In this document: piece by piece, positions 22,175 to 33,560 of the stretch | Layout: each line of letters opens with the position of its first letter | Numbering within the stretch: the stretch's first letter is position 1 | Source: Trichobilharzia regenti | Lineage: Eukaryota > Platyhelminthes > Trematoda > Strigeidida > Schistosomatidae | Length of the DNA: 64,000 nucleotides | Direction of reading: 5' to 3' | NCBI GenBank assembly: GCA_944472135.2 | Contig: OX235263.1 | Location: 1,099,517-1,163,516 of the forward strand | Notes under the pieces: model-generated | Database searches by the model: none | What the model was told of the DNA's origin: nothing | What the model saw: the letters and a program-made list of their open reading frames with translations, nothing else | Translations under genes and position numbers: made by a program

Positions 22175-22350
22175 TTTTACAGGCTAATTTCACACCATAT
22201 TTTCGGTACAGGTATGGAATTTTCAGCATGTGATATCGTTAGCCAAATTTTGCAGGCCGACCAAAAATATCGGGTGTGCGTCTGTAGGGGATCGAACATC
22301 GTATCATGTGCATGGTCGGCGAGAGTCCTAACCACTGTTTCACCGTCGCC
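22175..22350 (-). repeat. SINE family B
   Basis: The complement carries the head acagtggttaggactctcgc (with one substitution), box B-like tgttcgatcccc, the ggtcggcctgcaaaatttgg body and the 3' end gaaaattccatacctgtacc. Confidence 0.75.
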
Positions 22351-23284
22351 TGTTTTCGGTGTTGGATGATTCATTCAACATTATTTGGTCATAATCAAGC
22401 AAAATGGCGGTTGGTGTCGAGCACCAGATGTGTATGGCTTCTGTTTAGTCACAGCTTTCACATAAGTCATCTCTTTACACTTCCGTCAATCTTATCAATG
22501 TAATGCTCTTAGTGAACTAGTCGTTTTCGCTTGTAATTTCTATCCGCCCGACAGTTTTGCTGATGTAGTTTTGCACGTAGCCATAAGTCATTAATCTTTT
22601 ATATTGGTACAGATTCTGCAGAAAGTAAACATCTTCTGTTATTATTTGAGTTCACATTTAAAGCGTGCTTCACTCGCAGAAGTTCGGCAAGCTATACGGA
22701 ACTAGAATACATGGCCTTTTGTCGTTTTATCACTGTGCATCAAACCCACATAGTGCTACGGAGTTTGTTTCGATTCTGTGATATTGGTTTTAATTTCTCA
22801 AAATTGTAGGAATATATGTGATATTTCCTGCACTATATTGTTAGAAAATTCTGTTGAAAGAGGCTAGTATAAGATCTTTTCTCATCAGTGTCAATGCTGG
22901 TGAAAAACGAGTGGTTTTTTTTCTTTTCGAACTGATTTCTATTTGGCGGGAGACAAGAAGGCTATCGTCGTTGCTTAACGCACACTGGTTGGCAGAAAAC
23001 CAGAGAAATACGATCAGAAGTAAAACTGTACATTCTGTTAACGTTCATTTACAGGCTTTGCTGCAGCAACCTGCATTGTTGTCTAGTCATCGGTTGAAGA
23101 ATAAATAAACGTATTCAGTTACTGCGCATAGTATTCTGCGTATTAGAGGTAGTCTTCTGAAACCAGCAATAGGTTCAGGATCTTTGCAGTCTGGATATTT
23201 GACAATCAGTAACATGGAAATAGATCCATAGTCCAGTTTGTTTCCGGTTGTTGTATACTAAATTGCGTGAACTATCTTACTTAC
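22351..23284. other. No gene recognised
   Basis: I see no domain-bearing ORF, RNA gene or familiar repeat here. The open frame 22854-23108 is unrecognised. Confidence 0.45.
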
Positions 23285-24040
23285 TAGATAGGACTACAGG
23301 TGAACGTAGATAAAACAGAGGTGATGAAGATTCCTGGCCAACACCAACAGCGAAAACAATAGACAACAATCGGTGTAAATGGGAGTAACCGGAAAAAAAC
23401 AACCTCCTTTACCAACCTACCTACATAGGAAGCATCATTTGAACTACAGGCGGGCGGAACCCACGAGGATACTAAAGCAAGGGTCGTGAAAGCAAGACAA
23501 GCTTTGATTACTCTCAAGTCTGTGTGGAGGTCAACAGCACTACTCAGCATGAAAAATAAGATCCGGATTTTCAACTCCAATGTGAAGTCAGTGCTACTTA
23601 TCATATGGATCAGAGACTTGGCCTGGGCGTCATTATGAGCACCTCAAACAAACTTCAGACCTTCATCAAAAGCTGCCTTCGCTCAACACTCAAGATCAGA
23701 TGGCTGGCCAGAAAGGATCAGCATTAGGGACCTCGGGAGTGAACTAATCAGGAACCGATTGTGAATCAAATAGGCAGGAAGAAATGGAGATGGATTGTCT
23801 GACCATAGTTTGAGGAAACAAACCATCAAGTGACATCACTAGAGAAACCAGCGCTCGAGTGGAACCCGAAAGGAAGCGGCAGTTAGTCGTCCAAGGGTGA
23901 CCTGGAAGAGGTCAAGCGAAGAGGAGATAAAAGTGTGTGGGCAGACTTTGAGCGGGGTGAAAAATTTGGCAGAAAACTGAAGGCAATGAAGATGCGCAGC
24001 TGAAGCCCTATGTTCCTCTAGGAATTAAAGGATATAATAA
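23285..24040 (+). mobile_element. RTE-clade retrotransposon, 3' fragment
   Basis: In broken frames this encodes the end of an RTE reverse transcriptase: DKTEVMKIPG, then GGTHEDTKARVVKARQA, LKSVWRSTAL, and KIRIFNSNVKSVLL. It is followed by the tail that ends gcagctgaagccctatgttc, ctctaggaatta and an ATT-rich tract. The same 3' end closes the copies at 45785 and 55945. The 5' part is missing. Confidence 0.8.
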
Positions 24041-24294
24041 TTATTATTATCTTACTGATTATTGATAAGAAAGGCAAATGTAATACAAATAGCGTCAGAT
24101 TACTTTTGGGTTTAGCTCAGTAATCTAATTGTCAATATTCGTTGTCTGATAGCTTTGTTACGTGGTCCAGAGTTCAAATCTCAGCCAATGCACTTGCTTA
24201 ATCGAAAGGGATCTAAAGTAAAGAATTGAGATCTGGCATCAGGCTAGTCATATCATCCTGTAAACAAATTATCACCACCGGCATTCAAAATCCA

Positions 24295-24298
<4 letters not shown>

Positions 24299-24328
<30 letters not shown>
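24299..24328. repeat. TA dinucleotide microsatellite
   Basis: About 14 uninterrupted TA repeats. Confidence 0.9.
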
Positions 24329-24331
<3 letters not shown>

Positions 24332-24369
24332 TTATACAGCGCTTGAAAATATATATTGGCTTCTCTGTC

Positions 24370-25680
24370 TTTCTTCATACATGTGTAAAACTTGGGCATT
24401 GTGGTAGTCAGTAATTCCATATTAGTTTGTTTATTAGATGTATCACACAGTCATGAAACAGTTTTACTGTTTACTGGATGACACACAGTTTAGAACACAA
24501 TTCATTATTGTTCATAATCATTCTATCAATTACAATCACACGACTTCGAAACTTGAGTTTGATAGTTTCCTTTGTCCCCGCCTATTTGTTGTCGTAGGGG
24601 TAGTACAATATTCCAGATATCTGGGTGAACAGGTGTTGAATCATTCCTATTACACGTATTCTCTTTGAGTTGATTCGATAAACAAAGCTTCTGTTATCAA
24701 TCTTGCCCTCCACCCTGCTGCTACATCAGACATTAAAACTGTCAGCTTATTCCATTCATCCTATTGTATGCCTGTGTGTAATTACATATAGTTCTATAGC
24801 CGAACTATTCTCTAGATTTCTTATCTTATTCGGGTCAACCAATCTAAATTTTGCTAGGTTTTTATTCTCGGCTAGTCTCACTCACTGCACCTCTTCTATG
24901 ACCTGACCTACGTATCTGGCCTGACAATCATTGCAGGCAGAGTATTAGATAAACTGAATTGGTTTGCTGCAGAGGCTTGTTTCTAATTGTGTTTGTGGGT
25001 TTGAATGACAGACACTTTAATTCCTGCCTTGTTAAGAATTCTGTCTAAGGTTTCCGAGGCTCCTTCCTTGTATGGAATTGCTACTGATGATTTATATCAC
25101 CTGTTTTTGGTGTTGTCTTGCGCATGTTTGACATGCGTGTCGTCATTAATATTATTATTATTGTTAGTATCACCATCACTACTATCATTATTTATTTTAT
25201 TTATACATTTCCTTGCATATTTCCTGACTAATTTATTCGAATAATTATTAAGTTTCAAGGCTTCTTTTATGTATATCATTTCTTGTCTTAGATTTTTCTT
25301 GGTAATACTTAGTTCTTGTGCTCTGTCAGCTAAACATTCCACCAATCCTATTTCGACTGGCATAGATTAGGTCGGATGATCGGAAGTCCAAATATCGGTG
25401 TGAATGTGTGGGTTTCCTGTAAACACTAGCGTGTTTAACTTCCCATCTTCTTTCCTTTTAACGCTGCAATCTGACATTGGAAGTTCCCCTTCCTGACTTT
25501 CCAATTCATAAATCAATTGAATTGCCTCTACCTTCGAGTTGATGTGTTCGAAAAATCTATGTATTTCCTGTGTTCTAAGTACAGTATTTTGGTGGTGGGT
25601 TGAATGTTTCAATCACTGTGTTTTCCCACCTATCCATGAATATATTTCTCCTACAACCGGGGATATTGGTCTATCTTTCT
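24370..25680 (-). pseudogene. Penelope-like element fragment (RT end, linker, 3' terminal repeat)
   Basis: On the minus strand, 25612-25370 has the RT post-palm segment (FFEHINSKVEAIQLIYELE, MSDCSVKRKEDGKLN). Bases 25363-25097 have the next segment (MPVEIGLVECLADRA, EALKLNNYSNKLVRKYARK, then an Asn/Asp-rich low-complexity linker). Bases 25085-24960 have IPYKEGASETL with ILNKAGIK, and the pseudo-LTR-type sequence ends near 24415. It is a close relative of the element at 40740-43535 and shows what that one looked like without its Merlin insertion. Confidence 0.8.
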
Positions 25681-25689
25681 TCTGCTGTG

Positions 25690-26226
25690 ACAACTAACTA
25701 CGGATCGACTGATAGTAAAAAAAAGAACTACAGTTATAAACTTTTAGCATTATAATCTTTACTTTACTACTTGTCACTCTTTATCAGTATCAAATTCATG
25801 CGTATGAAACAAAAAAAAACAACTATTAATTAAAAAAAAGAGAAAAGAAAAGAAAAGGGGAATTGATCGTGTCTACAAATTTTCACAGAAAGTTGATGAT
25901 TTTCTCGATTAAATCACAATTAATGTGAGTGTTTGTGCGTGTTCGGTTTAGCACATATATATATGTCATTTTGTATATATCTCCAGGTATTAGCGAAACG
26001 AAATAGTGAAGTGAATACGCTGTGCATTGAAGCGGTCATTTTAATTATCTTGTTTATTATAAAAAATATATACATTTGTAAAACAACAGGCAAAAATATA
26101 CACTTAGGCGATTGGATCTCATTTTTAACAAAATGGAAAATAGGGACAAAGGAGAATGTTAACAAAAAGGTTATTTTTCAGAAAAACCCTCAGAGCCTTT
26201 GAAGAGTGTTGTCAGTCGAGCAGTTG
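25690..26226. promoter_or_regulatory. 3' UTR region of the SLC17-type gene, AT-rich
   Basis: This lies immediately downstream of the transporter stop codon on the minus strand. A minus-strand aataaa is at 26058-26053, about 170 bases after the stop, and is a reasonable polyadenylation signal. Beyond it are A-rich runs and no other gene. Confidence 0.45.
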
Positions 26227-26483
26227 TTAATCTACTGAATTGTCCATTTCATTATCATTATCATCATCATCGCCATCAGATCTCGTGTGATCATTACCAG
26301 GATTGTCTGTTGGCGTTGTTGAATAAGCCCAGGGTTGTTGTTCACTTGAACCAAATATTAAATAGGTGATCATTGCACCGAATTGACTGCATGCGGCTAG
26401 GCATAATGCAACTCTCCATCCGCTTTTTAATTCTAAACCAAATTTACTCACTACAATCGATGCAATGAATGTTGACAGAATAC
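26227..26483 (-). CDS. SLC17-type transporter, terminal coding exon
   Basis: The acceptor is ...ttgaacag with AG at 26485-26484; the exon starts at 26483 in phase 1 and ends at TAA 26229-26227. It encodes about 85 residues. The first completes the transmembrane segment begun in the previous exon (GILSTFIASIVVSKFG), then comes SGWRVALCLAACSQFGAMITY, a last transmembrane helix, then the family end signature F-G-S-S-E-Q-Q-P-W-A, and an acidic, low-complexity cytosolic tail (DGDDDDNDNEMDN). SLC17 proteins are 12-helix major facilitators that move organic anions such as sialic acid or glutamate across lysosomal or synaptic vesicle membranes, or phosphate at the cell surface. The substrate cannot be told from these two exons. 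Confidence 0.88.
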
Positions 26484-26524
26484 CTGTTCAATGGGGGTAA
26501 ATAGAAGACAAAATACATGTTAGT

Positions 26525-27000
26525 TTACTGGTACAAAAGAAAGACGTGTACATCAAGCTACTCTATATGGAGGGGTGTCATGCCAGCTTGATAACTAGAC
26601 AAAGTCTGAACGCTGCTGTGGTTAAAAGGATCTTTTATGCAGCTAGTGTCATAATATTTGGGAATGTGAAGCCAATATATCTGTCATGCGAAAAATGATG
26701 TCACATCCCACTGGATTTGCCGATTTGAATGTACGTGTTAACACACACATACATATGGAGGATTCATTGATCTCTGCAAGTAAGGACTGGCTTCACAGAA
26801 TATTCCTAAATGGCTCCAGAAGAAAATAGAATACGTTCAAAGCAAAAATTCGTCATCACACTAAACCACCTTCCTTGGTAAACTTTGTTTTGATACTGTT
26901 ATATTTGTTATTTGGTTTAGTGATCTTCACTGTTATTTTGACCTTCAGTATGTCTTTTTAACTTGACCTAAGTCTATTTTCTCACCTCTTAACTCTTTAT
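26525..27000 (+). pseudogene. PLE endonuclease-region relic
   Basis: This closely resembles 11300-11900: shared runs include tttatgcagc, aatgtgaagccaatatat and taaggactggcttcacagaa, and both end with a segment encoding the PLE C-terminus (caaaaattcgtcatcacact). It is a shorter deletion copy of the same PLE lineage, with stops. Confidence 0.65.
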
Positions 27001-27002
27001 TA

Positions 27003-27009
<7 letters not shown>

Positions 27010-27051
<42 letters not shown>
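27010..27051. repeat. AT dinucleotide microsatellite
   Basis: About 20 AT repeats immediately after the PLE relic. Confidence 0.9.
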
Positions 27052-27054
<3 letters not shown>

Positions 27055-27087
27055 AAGGGAACTAATTGTTTTACAATTTAATTGAAT

Positions 27088-27391
27088 TTCAGATTTTTCC
27101 GCCGACTGATTGGACCGAAGGCTCGGTCTCAGGTTGACAAGTCGACTATTTGTTCAGATGCTACGACGATTTCTGGCCATTTAGTTAGTATTTAATTGGT
27201 ACATGATGACTAGCAAAGGAATACAAGATTCACATTTCATCCTATTTGGGACTCGTCAGCTGGATGTACTTGCATATCCCAGTGAATGATGATGTCCCCA
27301 TCCATGCTCGAATCCAGCGGCCTTAGTTTAAAACGCCAAAGCGTTATCCACTAGACCACTTGGGCCATGAAAGCTGGCAACCTCTTGTGCA
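27088..27391 (-). mobile_element. Hammerhead SINE (family A, Sm-alpha type), minus copy
   Basis: Reading the minus strand, the unit begins with cccgttgcacaagaggttgc, then a tRNA-like head (cccaagtggtctagtggata, acgctttggcgtt, box B-like gattcgagc). A hammerhead ribozyme follows (27273-27213), then aattaaatac, and the 3' part with gtcgacttgtcaacctgag and ggtccaatcagtcggcgg. This is the same order as at 60310-60680. It is essentially full length and sits head to head with the plus copy that starts near 27398. Confidence 0.85.
27213..27273 (-). ncRNA. Hammerhead ribozyme, minus copy (decayed)
   Basis: The core boxes ctgacgag and gaaa are present with stem II gtcccaaataggat (one G-U pair). The stem III region tgtgaatc replaces tgcgcatc, and the second strand of stem I is ttgtat instead of ctggat. 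The catalytic boxes survive but stem I is weakened, so activity is doubtful. Confidence 0.75.
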
Positions 27392-27397
27392 ACGGGT

Positions 27398-27516
27398 TGG
27401 GACGTGGTGGGAACATCATCACTCATTGGAGAATGCAGGTACATCCAGATGACGAGTCCCATATAGGACGAAATGCGCATCCTGGATTCCACTGCTAATC
27501 ACCATCCACCAGTTAA
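27398..27516 (+). mobile_element. Hammerhead SINE (family A), plus fragment
   Basis: This starts inside the unit at gtgggaacatcatcactc and runs through the ribozyme to caccatccaccagttaaatt. With the minus copy it forms a head-to-head pair. Confidence 0.8.
27435..27495 (+). ncRNA. Hammerhead ribozyme, core mutation
   Basis: The fold is complete: gcag/ctgc closing helix, stem I catccag/ctggat, stem II gtcccatataggac, gaaa box, self-complementary atgcgcat stem III and the AUC cleavage triplet before ctggattcc. The first core base is changed: the box reads atgacga instead of ctganga, i.e. the invariant C is A. That cytosine is essential in hammerheads, so this copy is predicted to be inactive. 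Confidence 0.85.
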
Positions 27517-28019
27517 ATTATTGTTTTAAAAGTTCATCATTTCACTGATTATTTCAAAAAGTAAGTTGATGATTTATACATTACTACATTACATTACAGA
27601 ATCAGATAGGCAAGGCAGACACTCATCACTCTGAAATAAGCCCGGAAATCATCCGAATCCAGCACAAATTTTAAGTCGCTCACCCCTTTTATATTGGTGA
27701 GAAACTTTTGGAAACACACATCACGGAAGTCATTTCAAACATTCTATTGTTTCCAGACTGCTTTCAACAGTTTCCCAGAACCTATTGCTCAACAAGTATG
27801 CCGAAGAAAATGCAGATGTATGGGGTACACGCTGAGGAGACCTTCGAATTGCATCGTGTAACAGGCTGTTGCTCGAGTAGAAACCAAATGAGAAACGACG
27901 AGTCATGCATGCATCCGAGGCTGACATGCAGAAAATTGTATGAAGAGGAGATAAAAGCTTATGGACAGTCGCGGGGAGAGCTTAAGGAGACATCAGAGAG
28001 CAAAACAAAGTGAAGTTTT

Positions 28020-28345
28020 GATGATATTAGATGGTTGGAGGTAATCGACCACAGGGAGCCTTAACTGTACTTAGATTTCGTGCTACTTGGCACTCATCAG
28101 TCAGCAAGGCGGCGTATCTACAGCTTTGAAGGAACTCATGTCCCTTCTGAGAGTCGAGCTCGCACCATTCAGTGCCGCAGTCAGGGACGTTACAACTGAT
28201 GATGCGGGTTCAAATCTCAGAATGGACATGTGTTCCTTCAAGGTTGTAGATACGCCACCTTGCTGACTGGTGAATGCTAACTAGCACGAAACTTAGGTAC
28301 AGTCAAGGCTCCCTGTGACCGATTACCTCCAATCATCTAATATCA
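28020..28345. repeat. SINE family C inverted pair (hairpin)
   Basis: A minus half (from gatgatattagatggttgg) and a plus half (to atctaatatcatc) are reverse complements over about 150 bases, meeting near 28190-28205 around the box B-like gcgggttcaaatctc. About 150 bases of the sequence that also follows SINE C in palindrome A continue to 28490 (cgagctacctagtggcatgg, aattcagtctgcatc). Confidence 0.75.
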
Positions 28346-28499
28346 TCAAATCAATGTGCACCGTGATGGCGAGCTACCTAGTGGCATGGTGGCCACATTG
28401 CAAACTTAACTGACTGATAGAATTCAGTCTGCATCCAAGTAAGGACTAGACACATTACACTAGTTGTTTAGTGTCCAATCAAAGTGGAGATTTGTTGTT

Positions 28500-29404
28500 G
28501 AAGCCTTATGTTCAACTCAGAACTCAAAGGGGCAATAATATGAGAAAATAATGATAAATATTGTCGATAAAAATTGCGGTGTCTTTGTGAAGGTGTAGTT
28601 ACCTTTATTAGGGCTAAGATGATGTCATAATCCAAGTTATATTTTTACTGGATTTATAAAACTTTTGATAAAAGTCTTATATAAGTAATTTGCTGATTAA
28701 AATTATTTGGTTAACATTTCAATGTCATTTATTAGTTTGTTAGACAGATAATAAGCATGAATTGTAGGAGAAATTAAATAATTCTTTCAGTTTTGACGTA
28801 ATTCTCCTGAAGGAAAGCATCAATGATTTTTAACTTTCTTCTGCTTATAAGATATTCACTCCATGGTAGCTAAGGTTTTAGAGCCCTACAGTATATTGTA
28901 GGTGGGTGCCTGTAAACACATCAATACAGTAGGATATGGACGAAGTCAGAAGAGAAACTACCAAATTAGATATTATGGAGAATATGCGTTTGTGCTCTGA
29001 GAGCGAGCTGGATGGTTACGATAAGAAAGAAGCCTCATACACTAAAAGGATCAAAGTTCAAGTCAATGGAAACATTCAGTTCCAATACAAGTAGCTGCCT
29101 AGAGGGTGTAAAAATACACAAAAACAACCAATCACGTTCAAGGTCACCTGCCAGGAGAGATGACTAATAAACTCCTGAAGAAATCTCAAAGCTCACTTCA
29201 CCCTCGAATTGAAACATGCGCTGAAGATGTTACCCAGTAGGGCGATGAAAGCTTCGTAAATGAACCGTCCAGCTCACAGAACACAACCACGTCAAGAGAA
29301 ACTAACAATCTAAGCAAATAAACCACCGAATGTAAATCTTAGACGGAACCACTTCCTAGCGAAATATAATAAAATGGGAGACGAAATCATTAAATTCGAG
29401 TGTG
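28500..29404. other. No gene recognised
   Basis: Mostly anonymous AT-rich sequence. About 29205-29330 (gcgctgaagatgttacc, gatgaaagcttcgtaaatga) matches on the opposite strand the repeat at 33560-33690 and one half of the inverted repeat at 46835-47115. Confidence 0.45.
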
Positions 29405-29580
29405 ATGTATGCGTCGGCAGCACGGCGAGTAGGACGCTAGCCGACCATATACATGATCCGGGGTTCGATCCTCTTCCGACACACTCCTTTACCTCTCTAT
29501 GCCAGTAATAAAATGGAGCTGGTAAAGAGGAAAGGTTGGGCATGGGGCTAGCAACCCCATCCTGTGAAATTAGGCACTGC
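29405..29580 (+). repeat. tRNA-like SINE family D
   Basis: The head tatgcgtcggcagcacggcg and box B-like ggggttcgatcc are followed by gacacactcctttacctctc and a tail with ttgggcatggggctagcaac. A related unit at 44335-44505 leads straight into an RTE fragment, so this may be part of a longer element's 5' end. Confidence 0.6.
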
Positions 29581-29839
29581 TTCAGAAACTTCTAGCCACT
29601 GGATTGAAGCCGTATGTTCCGCTGGGAACCTGAAGGAAAAAAGCCAAGATACAGTGAGTGATTTAATTTAAAGGCCTACATTTTGTGAACGAATATATCT
29701 GCATAATACAATCACGCAGATTTCACCAATCATGACAGGGAAAGTGGTTAGAATATATTCAAAGATATCGAGAAAAATCATCGAAATTCATGAAAAATCT
29801 ACATAGGGGCATATAGAAGATCAAAACAAGTGATTCATC

Positions 29840-31060
29840 GAAGAGACTCTTTTCAATGAATTTATTATCAAGCTGTATAAATGTATATAAAGGGTCTTTA
29901 AGAAATTATATCTGGTGGGGGAATTGAATCATGGGTGTGAATACATAAAATAATAATAATAATAATAATAGTATGAAATGCTATTTAAACTAAAATATTT
30001 GTGATTATAATCACACTTCAATGTCAAGTGGCAAAACAATGTCATATATAGAATGGATGGATAGAACTTAGATGGAGTGTGCAACTATAGGATTTGTAGG
30101 CAAATACAATAAAAATAAAAGCGTTATGTAACATTCCATATCAGCTTATTTATTAGATGTATCGCACAGTGAGTGAAACAGTATTATTTACTGAATGGTA
30201 CAGTGTCGAACACAATTCATTATTGTTCATAATCATTTCATCAATTATAATCACACGACTTCGAAACTTGAGTTTCATAGTTTTCTTTGTTTTCTCCTAT
30301 TTGTCATGGAGCCTTTAAAACAAAATAATACAGTTTATCCAATACCCAACCTCCAATGATTGTCAGGTCAAATATATAGGTGAAACTAGTATATAGCAGG
30401 GGCAGTCAGACTAGCCGAACACAATACCTGGCAAAATCTAGATTAGTTTACCCGAATAGAATAAAAATTTGGAGAATAGTTCAGCTATAGCACTCACTAC
30501 ATGCAATTACACACACCCAAACATACAATAAGATGGCATAAGATGACAGTTTTGAAATCGAATGTACCAGCAGGGTGGAGAGGAAGACTGATAACAACGG
30601 AAGCTTTGTTTATCGAATCAACTGCAAATACATGGAATTGGAATGATTCAACACCTGTCCACCCGAACTTCTGGAAAGTTCTATTACCTTACCGATGTCA
30701 AATAGGAGAGAACAAAGAAGACTATGAAACTCAAGTTTCAAAGTCGTGTGATTATAATTGATGGAATGATTATGAACAATAATGAATTCTGTTCGAAACT
30801 GTGTTATCCAGTAAATAATTCTGTTTCAGTGACTGTGTGATATATCTAATAAAGCAACTAATATGACATTACTTACTACCACAGTGTCCAAGTTTTACAC
30901 ATATATTCAAATTGTTATGTAATATTGTGTGAAATTTGATAACATAGAATTTATCGTTACATAAGAAAATTGATTTAGAATGACAAGTGGAACAAGTCAA
31001 ATAATATCGGGGAAAATTCATAGTTAGAGTAGTAATAGTAACATTTGACATTATAAAAGT
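29840..31060. mobile_element. PLE fragments with terminal repeats
   Basis: At 29840-30060 (minus) is the terminal repeat of the PLE type at 171-1682 (agagactcttttcaatgaat, tattatcaagctgtata). At 30140-30300 and 30690-30870 are inverted copies of a second terminal repeat (ttattagatgtatcgcacag and tgtgtgatatatctaataaa). Between them a plus-strand endonuclease relic (30300-30500) with many stops can be read. From 30930 to 31050 the first type returns (gaatgacaagtggaacaag). At least two PLEs are nested. Confidence 0.65.
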
Positions 31061-31382
31061 AGACTATTCCCAACTGAAAGGTAGATAGAGCCAAAATATG
31101 ATTAGTGATAACCGTGTTTTAGTATAGAGGGGTTAGAAGAACTTTTTCTGTATACAGAGATCTGGCTTCAGCAATACAGATAGGTTGGATATGTAGTGAT
31201 TTGGACATATTACCCTCCATCATATAGATGACTTTAAATGCAGAGGTTGTAGAGATAGGCTGATCACAAACATTTGACTGCATTTCTTACTACTATTGTT
31301 ATTGTTCCACGTATTCCAGCCCATGATTTAATTCCCTCACAGGATGTAATTTCTTAAATACTGTATATATATATATATATAT

Positions 31383-31830
31383 GCAACAAATTTGCTGAAG
31401 GAATTTTGTCAGACTGTGAGCAACTACTCCAGCCGCAACGGAAACCTTGTATCTCCTCCTCAGGTAAAAAAGAAGTCTTTCGAGAAGACTTTATGCACGT
31501 TAGGCCTTAAACTAAATCCATCCAATTGTCAGACTGTTAATTTCAGTTTCCGATGTAAAAGTAAGTTAAATGACGAAGATGTTGCTTCCTATGACCCTTG
31601 CAAAATTGATGACACTGATATAAAAATCAAGTCTGAAGTTAAGTATCTTGAATTAATTCTTTCTTCTGACCTATTCTGGTCTTCTCATATCCTAGCGATT
31701 TCTAAAAGAATATTTCGTCTGACTTTTTACATTAAGAATTTAAGGCACTCAGAGATAACCCAACCCCTCCCCCTCTATTGTTTTTCAACTCATGTATCTT
31801 ACCTATTCTTCTTTGCTGTTTACCCTTAAT
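31383..31830 (+). pseudogene. Non-LTR retrotransposon RT fragment (CR1/Jockey-like)
   Basis: The open frame carries the RT thumb-side motif LGLKLNPSNCQTVNFSF and then IKSEVKYLELILSSDLFWSSHILAISKRIFRLTFYIKNLR. This is the VKYLG...SSDLSW..HI...K...L pattern that follows the RT palm in CR1/Jockey-type elements; the usual G of KYLG is E here. It differs from the RTE copies elsewhere in the window. A diverged repeat of its first 95 bases lies at 31950-32045. No catalytic YADD box is left. Confidence 0.7.
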
Positions 31831-33069
31831 CGTTCCTGGATTGCTTGAAAAAGAGTATGTAGAACTCTGAAGACTCTCAGTGGGGCGAGTAACAGCTATC
31901 CCATTGGGCCATGCCGTTGACATTGTCATTGATAGGCACTTGATGTCATGCAACATATTTGCTAAAGGAATCTTGTCCGACTCAGAGCACTCACTCTACC
32001 CTCAGCTTCAACCTTGTGTCTCCTCAGGTAAAACGAGAAGTCATTTCAGTTGACTTTATGAACATACGTCTAAGTATAAAAATTCCACTATACCATATTT
32101 CACTGCACGTAATTTATGTGATGAGAATAGTGTTGGGCATGAACTAACTAAGTAACCTTCTTTGCATTACTAAATAAACCATTTCCTCCATCCTTACAAC
32201 ATCAAACTTTATTGTCATTGTACTTTTTATATTTACAGTCTTCTCAACTTTTGTTTTTATTTGTTTATTTTTTCATAAGTGTGAACATCATTTAAGGTGT
32301 GTGGATAACTGTTAATTTTGTATTTCCCGTCACCATGCTGCTATATCAACAGAAACATTAGATTCAATACTCTATAGTAACATGCTGAAAGTTCCACACC
32401 GAATCGATAATACTGTTTGAAACATACTCACTCTTATTATTATTATTACATGAAATGGTCTCAATTCGTGCTTCGAATATTTTTGACTTTATGTCGTAAA
32501 TGTGGACAAATTCCTTTGGTTAATTTTGTTTTAATTTTTAATTTTATTTATATTTTAAGTAAATCAGATGTGAGATATTGTGAAAAATGCTGAGAATTCC
32601 ACTTTGTATTGTAAGTAGTGCTGTTTTTGGAATAAAGTAGATTATTATATATACGATTTCTCAGATTGATAATAAATTCGTTGCAAAGAGACTCTTTGCT
32701 GAATTATTTGTTTTGATTTTCTAAATATTATTTAAGCAGCACAAAAGAAAAGGTAAAAAATTTTCCCATTAGAATATAAATCTACGCATAAGTGGTTATT
32801 CAAAGAAACTATCTCGAAATGGGATTTTGTTTTGTACAGCGGGGAAAAAAAAGCTTCTTTTCAATAACTTCATTTTCAAGCCGGTGTACAATAGTATTTC
32901 TATTAGGGAGAAAGAAACAATAAGTGGCACTGGAAAACACTAATCAGCCAGTATACATACGATAAGAATGAAGATAATCAAGGGGGAAGGAAATGACTAA
33001 AGTGAATGGACTACAGAATTTAAAAAAGAAACTATTAAATAAGTGAAATAGTTATAAAATTTTAAAAGT
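31831..33069. other. Decayed retroelement sequence, no gene
   Basis: 31950-32045 repeats the start of the RT fragment at 31383. About 32640-32710 is a PLE terminal repeat (ttgataataaattcgttgc, agagactctttgctgaat) and about 32850-32895 a poor inverted relative. The rest shows nothing recognisable. Confidence 0.5.
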
Positions 33070-33560
33070 AGGTTGAGTGTTGCCAAGAAAAAGTAAATAT
33101 ACAGTGATGGTAACATTTTTGTTTGAGCAAACGTTTTAGTACTCCACTTAATGCCTTTCTCCTAATATAAATACGACTGTACGGATGTTTGTTGAGATGC
33201 AAAAAGGCATAATATAGCACCATTACTTCTTCTATAAGCAACTCAAAACTGGATAAATACCCTTCTGATGTCACCTCCAACTGGGTTGATGAATTCACGT
33301 GCACTTTAGGGGGCAAGTACATTGGAAGGACAGAAAGAAGGGCTTCTGAACATATTTCAAGAAACTTGTGCCTGAAATGAATCAACTATTTTCAGAGTGC
33401 AACAACCAGATATATTGTTGATGCCGTATATCTCATAGAAATTTCTAAGTCCTTCAAAATATTTAAGAGACAAAGGACAGCAAATTTACTACGAATTGCA
33501 ATTGAGCGATTCAAATCAGACTAATGCTTACAGAAACACAGTGTGATTAGATATGATAGA
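33070..33560 (+). pseudogene. PLE GIY-YIG endonuclease relic
   Basis: In broken plus-strand frames 33285-33350 reads DEFTCTLGGKYIGRTERRA, the GIY-YIG entry of a PLE endonuclease with a KYIG variant. After an in-frame stop come remnants of the C-terminal helix region. Frames change repeatedly. Confidence 0.65.
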
